Shown one piece after another: positions 10,210 through 20,122 of a DNA stretch of 64,000 bases. The notes under the pieces are model-generated. The model had not been told where the DNA came from. It did not search any database and saw only the letters and a list, made by a program, of their open reading frames with translations. The stretch is from Vibrio maerlii (GTDB lineage Bacteria > Pseudomonadota > Gammaproteobacteria > Enterobacterales > Vibrionaceae), in the NCBI RefSeq assembly GCF_003415655.1, contig NZ_QRHC01000001.1, positions 62,001 to 126,000 on the forward strand. The letters are read 5' to 3'. The stretch's first letter is position 1. Every line of letters starts with the position of its first letter. The position numbers were made by a program, and so were the translations under genes.

Positions 10210-10245
10210 GATGAGTCGTTCAAATCGCTGCTACAAAGTAGAAAG

Positions 10246-11340
10246 CTAACGATGTTTTAAAGAGATCTCTTTGCTATCGAACAGATGCACTTTTTCCATA
10301 TTTGCCGATAGCTTGATGTGCTCACCTTTGTGCAGATCCATGATGCCGGGTAGTTTGGCCACTATCGCTTCTTCGTGGTTCTCAACTCGGATGTGTAGCA
10401 GTGTCACCTCACCCAAAGACTCGACAAACAGAACTTTACCTTCTGCGAGTACAGGATCACCACCTTCTGCCAGTCTAAAATCTTCAGGACGAACACCTAT
10501 ATGCAGGTTATCACCATTTAGGGTTTCATCACTCTTGATTGGTACCTCAATCGCTTGCTGATTTTCAACGAGAACTTTAGACACCTCACCCGTCGCACTC
10601 ATGGTTCCCTTCATCATGTTCATCGCTGGAGAGCCAATGAATTTTGCCACAAATACATTGGCAGGATCGGTGTAAAGCTCTAACGGTGTGCCAACTTGCT
10701 CAATTCGCCCCGCTGACAACACAACGATACGGTCAGCCAGTGTCATCGCCTCGACCTGATCATGCGTTACATAGATCATCGTGGTTTCTGGCATTTGTTC
10801 TTTCAGGTTGGCAATCTCGATACGAGTCTGTACACGCAGCGCCGCATCCAGGTTCGATAACGGCTCATCAAACAAGAACACCTTAGGGTGACGAACAATG
10901 GCTCGGCCAATCGCCACACGTTGACGCTGACCGCCAGATAGCGCCTTTGGTAAACGACCTAGGTACGGCGTTAACTGAAGCATCTCTGCCGCTTCATTAA
11001 CACGACGATCAATCTCGTCTTTAGGCTCTTTGGCAATGCGCATTGCAAAGGCCATGTTGTCGTACACGGTCATGTGTGGATACAGCGCGTAGGTTTGGAA
11101 AACCATCGCAATACCCCGCATCGCCGCTGGCATATCATTGACCACTGCGTTTTCAATGCTCAAGTCACCCGAAGTAATGTCTTCAAGGCCTGCTATCATC
11201 CGCAGTAGAGTCGATTTGCCACAGCCCGATGGGCCAACAAAAACGATGAACTCACCTTGGTCAATATCAAGGTCAACTCCATGAATGACTTCGGTTTCAC
11301 CGTAAGCTTTTTTAATATTTTTTAGCGTTAAGCCTGTCAT
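10246..11340 (-). CDS. aglK: Alpha-glucoside ABC transporter, ATP-binding protein
   Basis: This 364-residue ATPase of the MalK/UgpC class powers sugar import through the two permeases encoded upstream. It has Walker A GPSGCGKST, Q-loop MVFQTYALYPHM, signature LSGGQRQRVAIGRA, Walker B VFLFDEPLSNLDA and H-loop VTHDQVEAMT. The C-terminal extension with IGVRPEDFRL is the regulatory OB domain of this class. It is the last gene of the minus-strand order aglE-aglF-aglG-aglK, 57 bp after aglG, with a terminator following. The gene name rests on the whole cluster resembling Sinorhizobium aglEFGAK; substrates there include alpha-glucosides, sucrose and trehalose. Confidence 0.9.
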   Translation of the reverse strand: MTGLTLKNIKKAYGETEVIHGVDLDIDQGEFIVFVGPSGCGKSTLLRMIAGLEDITSGDLSIENAVVNDMPAAMRGIAMVFQTYALYPHMTVYDNMAFAMRIAKEPKDEIDRRVNEAAEMLQLTPYLGRLPKALSGGQRQRVAIGRAIVRHPKVFLFDEPLSNLDAALRVQTRIEIANLKEQMPETTMIYVTHDQVEAMTLADRIVVLSAGRIEQVGTPLELYTDPANVFVAKFIGSPAMNMMKGTMSATGEVSKVLVENQQAIEVPIKSDETLNGDNLHIGVRPEDFRLAEGGDPVLAEGKVLFVESLGEVTLLHIRVENHEEAIVAKLPGIMDLHKGEHIKLSANMEKVHLFDSKEISLKHR

Positions 11341-11397
11341 TTCTATTCTTCCGTAATTCTAAAATCTGAAATCTCGTGATAGTTGTCTTTCAAATGC

Positions 11398-12576
11398 TTA
11401 TTTAACTGAACCAGACAACAAACCACGTACGAGGTAACGCTGTAATGAGAAGAATACAGCTAATGGCACTGCAATCGACACAAACGCCGATGCCGTTAAG
11501 ATTTCCCAGTTACCACCGCGGGAGCCAAGTAGCTCACGCAAGCGCCCTGTCAGAACAAGCTCGTTTTCACCTACGCCCAAGAACACCGTCGCAACTAAGA
11601 GGTCATTCCAAACCCATAGGAACTGGAATATGGCAAACGATGCGAGTGCAGGGAACGATAATGGCAATACGATTCGCATAAAGATCTCGAAGTCGGTTGC
11701 ACCATCCACACGAGCTGACTCAATAATTTCCCTCGGTAAGTTCGAGATGTAGTTTCGTAGTAGATAGATTGCCAATGGCAAACCAAAACCGGTATGAGCA
11801 AGCCATATCCCGAGATAGGTTTTCGCTCCAACACCAAAGAAAGCACCAATATCGTTGTACAGACGTAGCAATGGAATTAGTGACATTTGCAGTGGCACCA
11901 CAAGCAAGCCAACCACGAGTGCAATTAACAACCCACGCCCTGGGAGCTTCATCCAAGACAGAGCATACGCGGCATAAGCAGCAATCAGGATTGGAATCAC
12001 GGTCGCTGGTATGGTCACGGTCAGGGAGTTAATAAACGACTGCCCTATCCCCTCCGAGGTAAGTACCTCTCGATAGTTATCCAAACTGAACTTAGGCGGA
12101 ACAATGGCTGTATAAAAGAGTCGTTTCCCTCTTGAGCCTTTAAATTCCTTCGGAGACGTCATCACGTAAGTGCCATCAGCAGAAACTGTTAACGTTCCGC
12201 CGTTACGCATCTCTGCAATAGCGTCCACTTCAAAACCCGCAGGGTCTTTAGAAGAGAATCCAAAAGCGATGACCTCAACAGGATCACCATTTTTATCGGC
12301 AATCTTCCCTTCGAGAACAAATAATCCATCGCGCTCAATCTGTGTATCTGGATGATCTGTTCGAGCAATTAGGTTTTGTTCCGACGCTGATAGCGCCGTC
12401 CACCAGCCCGATATAGCAAGCTGGTCTTTATCACGGAAAGAAGAAATCAGCAGTCCTGCCGTTGGCAGCGTCCAAAGGATCACCAATAACAGCACAGATA
12501 GATGAACAACAATCTGTAGTGGTGAGCGTCTTAATTTGCTCAAACCAAAGCGCGCTTCTTTTACGGTACCGCTCAT
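11398..12576 (-). CDS. aglG: Alpha-glucoside ABC transporter permease (MalG type)
   Basis: This is a 392-residue inner-membrane permease with the EAA loop REIIESARVDGATDFEIFMRIVLPLSFPA in its C-terminal half. An unusually long soluble stretch of about 100 residues follows the first membrane helix (starting SGWWTALSASEQN), a periplasmic insertion seen in AglG proteins rather than in ordinary MalG. The start at 12576 is chosen because its ATG overlaps the aglF stop codon as TAATG and has GGAGGGG just upstream, implying translational coupling. An in-frame start 42 nt upstream would overlap aglF more deeply and is less likely. Confidence 0.88.
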   Translation of the reverse strand: MSGTVKEARFGLSKLRRSPLQIVVHLSVLLLVILWTLPTAGLLISSFRDKDQLAISGWWTALSASEQNLIARTDHPDTQIERDGLFVLEGKIADKNGDPVEVIAFGFSSKDPAGFEVDAIAEMRNGGTLTVSADGTYVMTSPKEFKGSRGKRLFYTAIVPPKFSLDNYREVLTSEGIGQSFINSLTVTIPATVIPILIAAYAAYALSWMKLPGRGLLIALVVGLLVVPLQMSLIPLLRLYNDIGAFFGVGAKTYLGIWLAHTGFGLPLAIYLLRNYISNLPREIIESARVDGATDFEIFMRIVLPLSFPALASFAIFQFLWVWNDLLVATVFLGVGENELVLTGRLRELLGSRGGNWEILTASAFVSIAVPLAVFFSLQRYLVRGLLSGSVK

Positions 12577-13586
12577 TAGCGCCCCTCCATTTGTGCATTT
12601 GCTTGACGAATGTTCCAAACCATCACAGGAATAACTGCAAGCATAATCACCACCGCAATCGCGGCACCACGGCCAAAGTCACCGCCTCCTCGGAACATCC
12701 AATCAAACATCATGTTTGCCAGTACTTGGGTATTCCACTGACCATTGGTCATGGCCAATACGATATCGAAGACTTTCAGTACGGTAATGGTGATCGTGGT
12801 CCACACCACCGCAATGGTTCCCCAAATTTGAGGAATGAGGATTTTGAAAAAGATCTGAACACCATTCGCACCATCAAGTACTGCCGCTTCAACGGTTTCT
12901 TCGGGGATACCACGCAGTGCTGCAGACAGAATCACCATCGCAAAACCAGTTTGGATCCAGATAAGGATGACCATTAAGAAGAAGTTATTCCAGAAAGGCA
13001 GTGTGATCCACGCGGTCGGGGTACCGCCAAAGTACTCAACAATCGCGTTCAGGATACCGATTTGTTCAGAACCTTCCGCGCGGTAGTCGTATACAAACTT
13101 CCAAATGATCGAAGCACCGATGAATGAGATCGCCATCGGCATGAAAATCAAACTCTTAGCGATGTTGCCCCAGCTGACTTTATCAGTAAGCGCGGCAATC
13201 ACTAGGCCAAAAAAGGTCGAAGCCGCAGGCACAACCAATAGCCACAACACATTGTTAAATAAAGATTCTCTGAACTCTAGGTCGTTAATCAACCAGATAT
13301 AGTTATCTAAACCGACGAACTCTTCGCCTGAGCGGTCGTGAAGAGAAAGAATGAAGGAATCAAAAACAGGGTAAACGAGGTAAAGCCCCAAGAAAGCTAA
13401 TGCGGGACCTAAAAACAACCACGGACGGATAGCCGCCGCGCGAGTGAGGTTTTTGGCCATTTGTGCATTAGAAACACCACGGACAGGAAACAGAACGGTC
13501 AGTAGCCAATTACTTCCAAGAAAGTAAAACGCACAGCCAGCAACGCCAAGCACCATGATGAAGATAGACGAATAGAGTTGGTCCAT
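12576..13586 (-). CDS. aglF: Alpha-glucoside ABC transporter permease (MalF type)
   Basis: The 336-residue permease has two helices in an N-terminal extension (IMVLGVAGCAFYFLG, then LLTVLFPV) before a typical six-helix MalF-type core. The EAA loop is EETVEAAVLDGANGVQIFFKILIP. It should pair with AglG to form the membrane channel. It lies about 100 bp downstream of the binding-protein gene and overlaps aglG by one base, so the operon is tightly coupled. Confidence 0.88.
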   Translation of the reverse strand: MDQLYSSIFIMVLGVAGCAFYFLGSNWLLTVLFPVRGVSNAQMAKNLTRAAAIRPWLFLGPALAFLGLYLVYPVFDSFILSLHDRSGEEFVGLDNYIWLINDLEFRESLFNNVLWLLVVPAASTFFGLVIAALTDKVSWGNIAKSLIFMPMAISFIGASIIWKFVYDYRAEGSEQIGILNAIVEYFGGTPTAWITLPFWNNFFLMVILIWIQTGFAMVILSAALRGIPEETVEAAVLDGANGVQIFFKILIPQIWGTIAVVWTTITITVLKVFDIVLAMTNGQWNTQVLANMMFDWMFRGGGDFGRGAAIAVVIMLAVIPVMVWNIRQANAQMEGR

Positions 13587-13685
13587 TGCACAACCTCAAA
13601 TTATAAATTTATAATCTATCGACAAATCAATATCTTAAACTAAAGCAACAGGTACGCTGTTGAGCGTACCTGTTTAAGCAAAGGA

Positions 13686-15035
13686 CTACTTGATTGCGTC
13701 CCAAGTGTTTTGGATAGAATCCGCTACTTCTTTTGCAGACTCGCCACCAGAGTAGTTCACCATACCCGTCCAGAATGCACCTGCACCGATCTTACCTGGC
13801 ATCAAGTCAGAGCCATCGAAGCGGAATGTGGTTGCATCCAGTAGGATTTGACCTTGTTTCTTCAGTGTGTCGTTACCGTAAGCATCAACATTGGCACCTT
13901 TAAACGGTGTCAAGAAACCAGATTGTGCCATCCAGATTTCGTGTGCGATTGGCGTTTGAAGGAACTTGATGAACTCATGAGCCCCTTTCGAATCTTTGGT
14001 GATACCCCAAAGCGTACCGGCACCCAGCACTGGTTTACCTAGGTCTTTAGACTCGTAAGCAGGGAAGTAGAAGAAATCAGCATCCGCTCCCAGTTCAACA
14101 CCTTCAGGGAAGAAGCTTGGAATGAACGACGCTTGACGGTGTAGATAACATTTCGCTGGCGAACTAAACAGACCTTTAGGGCTGTCACGGAAGTCAGACG
14201 CAGCCACAGCGCGAGCACCACCATCAACGAAATCATCATTCATGAACCAACCAAACTCTTCGATCGCTTCAATCACTTTCGGGTCGTTAAACTTAAGATC
14301 ATTGGTTACCCAACGATCGTAATCAGCCGGAGATTGAGTGCGCAGCATCATATCTTCAACCCAATCCGTTGCTGGCCAACCCGTTGCACCACCACTGCCT
14401 ATACCAATACACCAAGGCGTATCGCCGTCTTCAACGATTTGTTCTGTCAGCGCTTTCAGCTCTTCCATAGTTTCAGGAACTTCGTAACCCGCATCTTCAA
14501 AGTTCTCGGGTACGTACCAAACCAGTGATTTCAGATCCACTTTGTAGAAGAAGCCGTAAAGCTCTTCTTTACCTTCTTTGTTGGCATAAGTACCTAGGTC
14601 TACCCATGAAGAACCAGCTGCATAGTTCTCTTCAATCCACTCTTTAGTTCCATCTTGCAGTGGTGTTAGAAAGCCTTTAGATGCCATATCAGCCGCTAAA
14701 CCAGGCTGTGGGAAGATAGCAATGTTTGGTGCACTACCCGCTTGCACATCAATCGCGATTTGCTGTTCGAATGAGTCAGAGCCTGCGTATTCGATCTTCG
14801 CGCCTGTCGCTTCTTCAAAGTAAGCGATGACACTTTCTAGCAATGCCTTATCCGGACCAAGCCATGGGCCACTTAACGTGATGACTTCGCCTTTCAGGTC
14901 GACTTTCTTAAGTTCTTCATAACTTTGCCAGTTGAACCTATCGTCTTCTCCTGGTGCGTACATGAGGTCTGCAGCAAAAGCGGATGTAGAAGCGACAGCC
15001 AGGGCAACTGCGCCTGCAAGTAGAGTAGTTTTCAT
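13686..15035 (-). CDS. aglE: Alpha-glucoside ABC transporter, periplasmic binding protein
   Basis: This is a 449-residue family 1 extracellular solute-binding protein with a signal peptide (MKTTLLAGAVALAVASTSAFA) cleaved before ADLMYAP. It captures the sugar in the periplasm and delivers it to AglF/AglG. Features include GSDSFEQQIAIDVQAGSAPNIAIFPQP-type ligand lobes and a C-terminal WDAIK. It is the first gene of the operon, with GGAG 8 nt before the ATG. It faces aglA across a 374-bp divergent region, so uptake and hydrolysis are probably induced together. Confidence 0.9.
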   Translation of the reverse strand: MKTTLLAGAVALAVASTSAFAADLMYAPGEDDRFNWQSYEELKKVDLKGEVITLSGPWLGPDKALLESVIAYFEEATGAKIEYAGSDSFEQQIAIDVQAGSAPNIAIFPQPGLAADMASKGFLTPLQDGTKEWIEENYAAGSSWVDLGTYANKEGKEELYGFFYKVDLKSLVWYVPENFEDAGYEVPETMEELKALTEQIVEDGDTPWCIGIGSGGATGWPATDWVEDMMLRTQSPADYDRWVTNDLKFNDPKVIEAIEEFGWFMNDDFVDGGARAVAASDFRDSPKGLFSSPAKCYLHRQASFIPSFFPEGVELGADADFFYFPAYESKDLGKPVLGAGTLWGITKDSKGAHEFIKFLQTPIAHEIWMAQSGFLTPFKGANVDAYGNDTLKKQGQILLDATTFRFDGSDLMPGKIGAGAFWTGMVNYSGGESAKEVADSIQNTWDAIK

Positions 15036-15409
15036 CTGTTTAACTCCGTGTATTGGATACTAGGTACCAATCTACGCAGGGCAAAATTCAAACAAGGGGA
15101 CTCAGCCATACGTAAACCAGAATGATGTTTTTCTTGTTATGTGTTAAAGACTTATTCCAATAAGCCATAGCTCTAACATAAACAACAAAAGATGAAATTG
15201 TTTACCAAACAGTCGCAATGTGTGTTTCCGATCAACTAATTGAGCATATTTACATCCGTTTTATGAATCACATCAAATTGCGAGCCATATCAGATTCAAA
15301 ACCCTCCCTAGATAATGGTTAATTTAAGCTCGCGCGAAGAAATACGAAAAACTTATTCAAAAAGCGCCAAACTTAACTTCAAAACAATGTTGATCTAGGA
15401 GTACCCCAA
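15036..15409. promoter_or_regulatory. Divergent aglE/aglA control region with a palindrome
   Basis: This 374-bp gap must hold both promoters. The clearest element is the palindrome CTTATTCCAATAAG at 15151-15164 (6-bp arms, 2-bp centre), a candidate operator. Ribosome-binding sites are GGAG before aglE and AGGAG 8 nt before aglA. I saw no convincing CRP site, and no regulator gene is adjacent, so any repressor would be encoded elsewhere. Confidence 0.45.
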
Positions 15410-17116
15410 ATGACCAAGACAAGCAGTCAACAATCCGATTCTGGCAAAAAACTGCGTTGGTGGCACGATTCCGTCGTCTATCAAATCTACCCTCGAAGCT
15501 TTAACGACTCGAATGGCGATGGCGTGGGTGATATTCCTGGCATCATTGAAAAACTCGACCACATTCGTGACTTGGGTGCGAACGTGATTTGGCTAAGCCC
15601 TGTTTACAAATCACCGATGAATGACAACGGCTATGACATCTCTGACTACCGAGAAATCGCACCCGAGTTCGGAACCATGGCTGACATGGAAAAGCTGCTT
15701 TTTGAGGCCGATAAACGCGGCATCAAGATCGTTATGGACTTGGTGGTCAACCATACCTCTGATCAACATCCATGGTTCCAAGAATCTCGCTCAAGCAAAG
15801 ACAACCCAAAGCGGGATTGGTACATCTGGAAAGATGCAAAAGAAGATGGTTCTGAGCCAAACAATTGGGAGTCATTCTTTACCCCTAAAGCATGGAAATG
15901 GGATGAAGAAACTGAGCAGTATTACTTACACCTGTTTGCCGACGAACAACCCGACCTAAATTGGGCAAACCCTGAGGTTCGAAACGCCGTGTACGACATG
16001 ATGCATTTCTGGCTGAAAAAAGGCTTAGGTGGCTTCCGTATGGATGTGATCAACATGATAGGTAAACCTTCTGACTTCCCAGATGCAACCATCTTCGACA
16101 AAGGAGTTGCAGGATGGGAGCACTGGGCAAACAACATGCTTTGCCATCAATACCTACGTGAGATGCATGAAGAAGTACTTCAACATTACGATGTCATCAC
16201 CGTGGGTGAAACACCATTTACTAGCACGCTAGACGGTCGCTTCTACTCTTGTCCAGAGCGTAAAGAGATCAGCATGATCTTCCAGTTCGAGCATGTGAGC
16301 ATTGATCGCGAAGAGCACAATGCCGTGAAGAGACCTTTCGACTTGGTTCAGTACAAATCGATCATGACCAAGTGGCAAGAAGATCTGCATGGTAATGGTT
16401 GGAACAGCGTTTATTGGAGTAACCACGATCAACCTCGTGCCGTTTCCCGTTACGGTAATGACTCTGACGAATACCGTAAAACCAGTGCGAAAATGCTGGG
16501 TACCGTACTTCATATGATGAGCGGCACACCTTATATCTATCAAGGTGAAGAGCTGGGCATGACCAATAAGCACTTTAACAACATTGATGAATTCAATGAT
16601 CTGATGGCTAAGTTCCACTACCAAAAGATGATGGAACGAAACGTAGCACCAGAAGACGCGATTGCTTTCTTGAATGACTTCTCACGTGACCACGCTCGAG
16701 TGCCAATGCACTGGGACGACAGCGATAATGCTGGCTTTACTACAGGGACCCCTTGGCTACCGATCAACGAGAACTTCACCAAGATCAACGCCAAAGAAAA
16801 CCATGAGGACGAAGATTCTGTTTATCATTACTATCGTCAACTGATTAGTTTGCGTAAGAGTGAAAACTATGGCCCTGCGGTCGTGTATGGTGTGCATACC
16901 TTACTTGACCCACAAGATGCTCAGATTTATGCGTACATCCGTGAACATGAAGGGACTAAGCTGCTAACTTTGGCTAACTTCACGGGTGACACGATAACGC
17001 GTACTTACGATTATGAGGTTGCTAACACCTTGCTTTCTAACTACGGCGAGAGCATCTCTTCACTGTATGAGTTGCAGCTAAAACCTTATGAAGCTGCGGT
17101 GTTGGAAATCAAGTAA
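15410..17116 (+). CDS. aglA: Alpha-glucosidase, GH13 family
   Basis: This 568-residue cytoplasmic enzyme should hydrolyse alpha-glucosides brought in by the divergent importer. GH13 regions are intact: region I MDLVVNHTS, region II GGFRMDVIN with the nucleophile Asp, region III ITVGETPF with the acid/base Glu, and region IV WSNHDQPR. The N-terminus WWHDSVVYQIYPRSFNDSNG is typical of oligo-1,6-glucosidase and alpha-glucosidase. No signal peptide is present, fitting an intracellular role. AGGAG lies 8 nt before the ATG. Exact specificity (maltose, sucrose, isomaltose or trehalose-like substrates) cannot be fixed from motifs. Confidence 0.92.
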   Translation: MTKTSSQQSDSGKKLRWWHDSVVYQIYPRSFNDSNGDGVGDIPGIIEKLDHIRDLGANVIWLSPVYKSPMNDNGYDISDYREIAPEFGTMADMEKLLFEADKRGIKIVMDLVVNHTSDQHPWFQESRSSKDNPKRDWYIWKDAKEDGSEPNNWESFFTPKAWKWDEETEQYYLHLFADEQPDLNWANPEVRNAVYDMMHFWLKKGLGGFRMDVINMIGKPSDFPDATIFDKGVAGWEHWANNMLCHQYLREMHEEVLQHYDVITVGETPFTSTLDGRFYSCPERKEISMIFQFEHVSIDREEHNAVKRPFDLVQYKSIMTKWQEDLHGNGWNSVYWSNHDQPRAVSRYGNDSDEYRKTSAKMLGTVLHMMSGTPYIYQGEELGMTNKHFNNIDEFNDLMAKFHYQKMMERNVAPEDAIAFLNDFSRDHARVPMHWDDSDNAGFTTGTPWLPINENFTKINAKENHEDEDSVYHYYRQLISLRKSENYGPAVVYGVHTLLDPQDAQIYAYIREHEGTKLLTLANFTGDTITRTYDYEVANTLLSNYGESISSLYELQLKPYEAAVLEIK

Positions 17117-17150
17117 AAGTAGCTAATACTGATAGGAATGAGACAAAACA

Positions 17151-17184
17151 AAGCCGCGATGCATAACACTCTGCATCGCGGCTT
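17151..17184. terminator. Bidirectional terminator between aglA and ggt
   Basis: A perfect 13-bp stem (AAGCCGCGATGCA with its complement) encloses an 8-nt loop, placed between two converging genes, so it can serve both strands. T-rich sequence follows on each side. Confidence 0.85.
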
Positions 17185-17225
17185 CTTTAATAGACTGAAT
17201 ATTGAGCGGCTGTAACCTTTTGCGA

Positions 17226-18971
17226 TTAATCGCCTAACACAATACCTTCTCGCCTTGAGTCTGCACCACCAATCATCTTGCCATCGCTAAACACCACGCC
17301 GTGTAAGCCAGAGTTCAAGTCTCGCACGTTGACCTTGAATCCCATCTCTTCAAGTGGCGCTTTAAACTTCTCAGCATCCGTCCCCGCTTCGATGTCATAA
17401 GCCCCAAAGCGATTCAGCATGTTCGGCATTTCAATCGCTTGCTGAATTGGCATTCCCCAGTCGATATGAGCAATCAGCGTTTTTGTCACATACCCAATAA
17501 TGCGTGAACCTCCAGGGGAGCCCACCGCCATATAAGGTTCACCCTCTTTCATCACAATAGTGGGAGCCATTGAAGAGCGTGGTCGTTTACCTGGTTCGAC
17601 TCGATTGGCAATGGGATAGCCATCTTTATGCGCTGCAAACGAGAAATCGGTAAGTTCATTGTTAAGCAAGAAACCATTGCTCATCACACGTGAGCCAAAG
17701 CCATTCTCAATCGTGCTGGTCATTGAGATGATATTGCCTTCACCATCGACAATCACGATATGAGTCGTACTTGGTAGCTCGATAGACTCATCATCCGCCA
17801 TCGCCATTTTGATACTCCAAGGTGGTTCACCCGCCGAAACCTCAGTTAATGCTTTACCTTCTTCAATCAAACTCGCACGCTGCTTCAGGTATTCTGAATC
17901 CAGTAAACCTTCTGGCATAGGAACAAAGTCGGTATCCGCCATGTAGCGACCACGGTCCGCAAACGCCAGACGAGAGGCATCACCAATAATTTGCCAAGAT
18001 GTAGGGTTGTCTGCGCCGAGTTTGGCTAAATCAAAATGACTAGAGATTCCAAGGATCTGACCAACAGTCAAAGCGCCTGAGCTCGGTGGCCCCATTCCGC
18101 AAACATCATATTGATGATAAGCAGAACAGACCACATCCCGCTCAAGGATTTTATAGGTCGCAAAATCCTCCATCGCCAGAACGCCAGGGTTGTCTTCAAC
18201 CGAGGTCACCTTAGCAACAATGTCTTTAGCGATTTGGCCTGAATAGAATGGCTCAGAGCCCCCTTTAGCCAATGCCTCTAGAGTCTGAGCATAAGCCTTG
18301 TTCACCAACAAATGCCCTTCAGGTAAGGGCTCGCCGTCTTGAGTGAAAAAGTACTCTTTGGTATCGGGATAACGAGCAAGACGTTCTTGATCGTTAGCAA
18401 TAGAAGCCGCCATTCGCGGTGATACTTCGAAGCCTTTATTCGCTAAGACGATTCCAGGCTGCATCAACTCAGACCAAGGCTTATCACCGTATTTTTGATG
18501 CATGGTTTCAAGCAGTTTGACGGTGCCTGGTGTCCCAACGGAGCGTCCACCGACAACCGCATCAAAGAACTTAAGAGGTTTACCGTTCTCATCTTGGAAC
18601 AACTCGGGTCTGGCTGCTAACGGGGCTGTCTCTCGCCCATCAAAGCTGGTGAGTTTCTTCTCTTTGGCATCCCAATACACCAAAAATCCCCCGCCACCTA
18701 AACCGGAAGATTGTGGTTCAACCAAACCAAGCACCGTTTGAACGACAACCAACGCATCAGCAGCACTACCACCAGATTTTAGAACATCATAACCTGCCTC
18801 TACCGCTAGTGGATGTGCCGCTGTAACAATGAACTCCTCAGCCTCCACCGCTTTCTTTGAGACAACCTCGTTGGTTGCTTCCGGAGCCACCGAATCGGCG
18901 ACTTGAGAGTCCGCATAAACATTGAATGATGCCAAACCAATGGCCGTTGCAAGTATTGTTAACCTAACCAT
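17226..18971 (-). CDS. ggt: Gamma-glutamyltransferase
   Basis: The 581-residue periplasmic enzyme cleaves glutathione and other gamma-glutamyl compounds. It has a signal peptide (MVRLTILATAIGLASFNVYA) and is made as a precursor that cuts itself before the catalytic threonine. That residue lies in LPSTTHIVIVDGEGN, where the second Thr of STTH aligns with the E. coli nucleophile. Other family marks are GLGGGGFLVYW, MGPPSSGALTVGQI and the oxyanion-site motif AVGSPGGSRIIGYV. The gene is monocistronic between a convergent terminator and the add gene. Confidence 0.93.
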   Translation of the reverse strand: MVRLTILATAIGLASFNVYADSQVADSVAPEATNEVVSKKAVEAEEFIVTAAHPLAVEAGYDVLKSGGSAADALVVVQTVLGLVEPQSSGLGGGGFLVYWDAKEKKLTSFDGRETAPLAARPELFQDENGKPLKFFDAVVGGRSVGTPGTVKLLETMHQKYGDKPWSELMQPGIVLANKGFEVSPRMAASIANDQERLARYPDTKEYFFTQDGEPLPEGHLLVNKAYAQTLEALAKGGSEPFYSGQIAKDIVAKVTSVEDNPGVLAMEDFATYKILERDVVCSAYHQYDVCGMGPPSSGALTVGQILGISSHFDLAKLGADNPTSWQIIGDASRLAFADRGRYMADTDFVPMPEGLLDSEYLKQRASLIEEGKALTEVSAGEPPWSIKMAMADDESIELPSTTHIVIVDGEGNIISMTSTIENGFGSRVMSNGFLLNNELTDFSFAAHKDGYPIANRVEPGKRPRSSMAPTIVMKEGEPYMAVGSPGGSRIIGYVTKTLIAHIDWGMPIQQAIEMPNMLNRFGAYDIEAGTDAEKFKAPLEEMGFKVNVRDLNSGLHGVVFSDGKMIGGADSRREGIVLGD

Positions 18972-19069
18972 GAATATCCTTTTCTTGTTATTAACCTGTA
19001 TGAAGAATAGAGCACCGCTACGCGAATCTCGAATCCTTTCAATAATTTGTGAACCATAAACTCAAAAAT

Positions 19070-19084
19070 GAGCCATATAGGCTC
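19070..19084 (-). terminator. Likely terminator of add
   Basis: GAGCC and GGCTC pair as a short 5-bp stem over a 5-nt loop; on the minus strand it is followed by CATTTTTG. It lies 34 bp past the add stop codon. The short stem keeps confidence modest. Confidence 0.5.
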
Positions 19085-19117
19085 GCTTTTAGAGGGAAGC
19101 ATGATTAAAACTTCAGA

Positions 19118-20122
19118 TTAGAATTTAGAAACGTAATCCATCACCTGCTCACGGTAACGGTTCTTCATTTCATCAGAAATAAAACTACCCTCTATCGCGT
19201 TGAGGGTAAATTGTGCTAACTCTTGATGAGTCATAGGGTGAGCTTCATTCACCGCTAAGAAGTTATCCGTCATATAGCCCCCAAAGTAAGAAGGGTCATC
19301 GGAGTTGATGGTCACCGCCACGCCCTTTCTCAACAGCTCAACGATGTTGTGTTGCTTCATATCATCAAAAACACACAGTTTAATGTTAGACAGTGGGCAA
19401 ACTGTCAGTGGTGTCTTTTCTTCGATCAAACGTGCTAGCAACTTGTCATCTTCGACGCATCGAACACCATGGTCAACACGACTGACTTTTAGCATTTCCA
19501 AAGAATCAATAATGTTCTGCGCGGGTCCCTCTTCACCAGCATGCGCCACTGTTAAGTAGCCCGCTTCTACAGCCATATTAAATACACGTGTAAACTTCTC
19601 TGGTGGGTGACCTAGCTCGCTTGAATCCAGCCCAACGCCAATGATCTTATCTTTGAAAGGTAGAGATTGCTCAAGAGTATCTATGGCAGATTCTTCAGAT
19701 AGGTGACGCAGAAAACACATGATTAGGTGCGAGGAGATACCCAGTTCGCTCTCGCCAACGTCTAATGCTCGGTGGATACCATTGAACACGGTTTCGAAAG
19801 CAATCCCTCTATCGGTATGTGTTTGTGGGTCAAAGAAGATTTCCGTGTGAATGACATTGTCTTGTTTACAACGCACCAAGTACGCCATGGTGAGGTCATA
19901 GAAATCTTGCTCTGATTGAAGCACGTTGGCCCCTTGGTAATAGATATCTAGGAAGGACTGTAGGTCTTCAAACTCATAAGCAAGTTTCAATGCTTCAGGG
20001 GATTCGTATGGAATGTCGATATTGTTGCGCTTTGCCAGTTCAAAAGCGAGTTCAGGCTCGAGGGAACCTTCGATATGTAAATGCAGTTCGACTTTTGGAA
20101 GACCTTGGATAAATGCTGTCAT
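19118..20122 (-). CDS. add: Adenine deaminase-type purine deaminase (annotated add)
   Basis: This 334-residue cytosolic zinc amidohydrolase of the adenosine/adenine deaminase family removes the amino group from a purine. Metal and catalytic motifs are [32 protein letters not shown] and [12 protein letters not shown]. Several stretches, [26 protein letters not shown] and HAGEEGP, follow the bacterial/fungal adenine deaminase branch (Aah1, Pseudomonas type) more than true adenosine deaminases. Hypoxanthine is then the expected product. The gene follows an adenine riboswitch, which fits adenine as substrate. The Shine-Dalgarno AGGTGA is 4 nt before the ATG. Confidence 0.9.
   Translation of the reverse strand: MTAFIQGLPKVELHLHIEGSLEPELAFELAKRNNIDIPYESPEALKLAYEFEDLQSFLDIYYQGANVLQSEQDFYDLTMAYLVRCKQDNVIHTEIFFDPQTHTDRGIAFETVFNGIHRALDVGESELGISSHLIMCFLRHLSEESAIDTLEQSLPFKDKIIGVGLDSSELGHPPEKFTRVFNMAVEAGYLTVAHAGEEGPAQNIIDSLEMLKVSRVDHGVRCVEDDKLLARLIEEKTPLTVCPLSNIKLCVFDDMKQHNIVELLRKGVAVTINSDDPSYFGGYMTDNFLAVNEAHPMTHQELAQFTLNAIEGSFISDEMKNRYREQVMDYVSKF

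Noticed and set aside
12462..12977. 171-codon open frame on the plus strand
   Set aside because: Antisense to aglG and aglF; rich in His and Asn as expected of a shadow frame.
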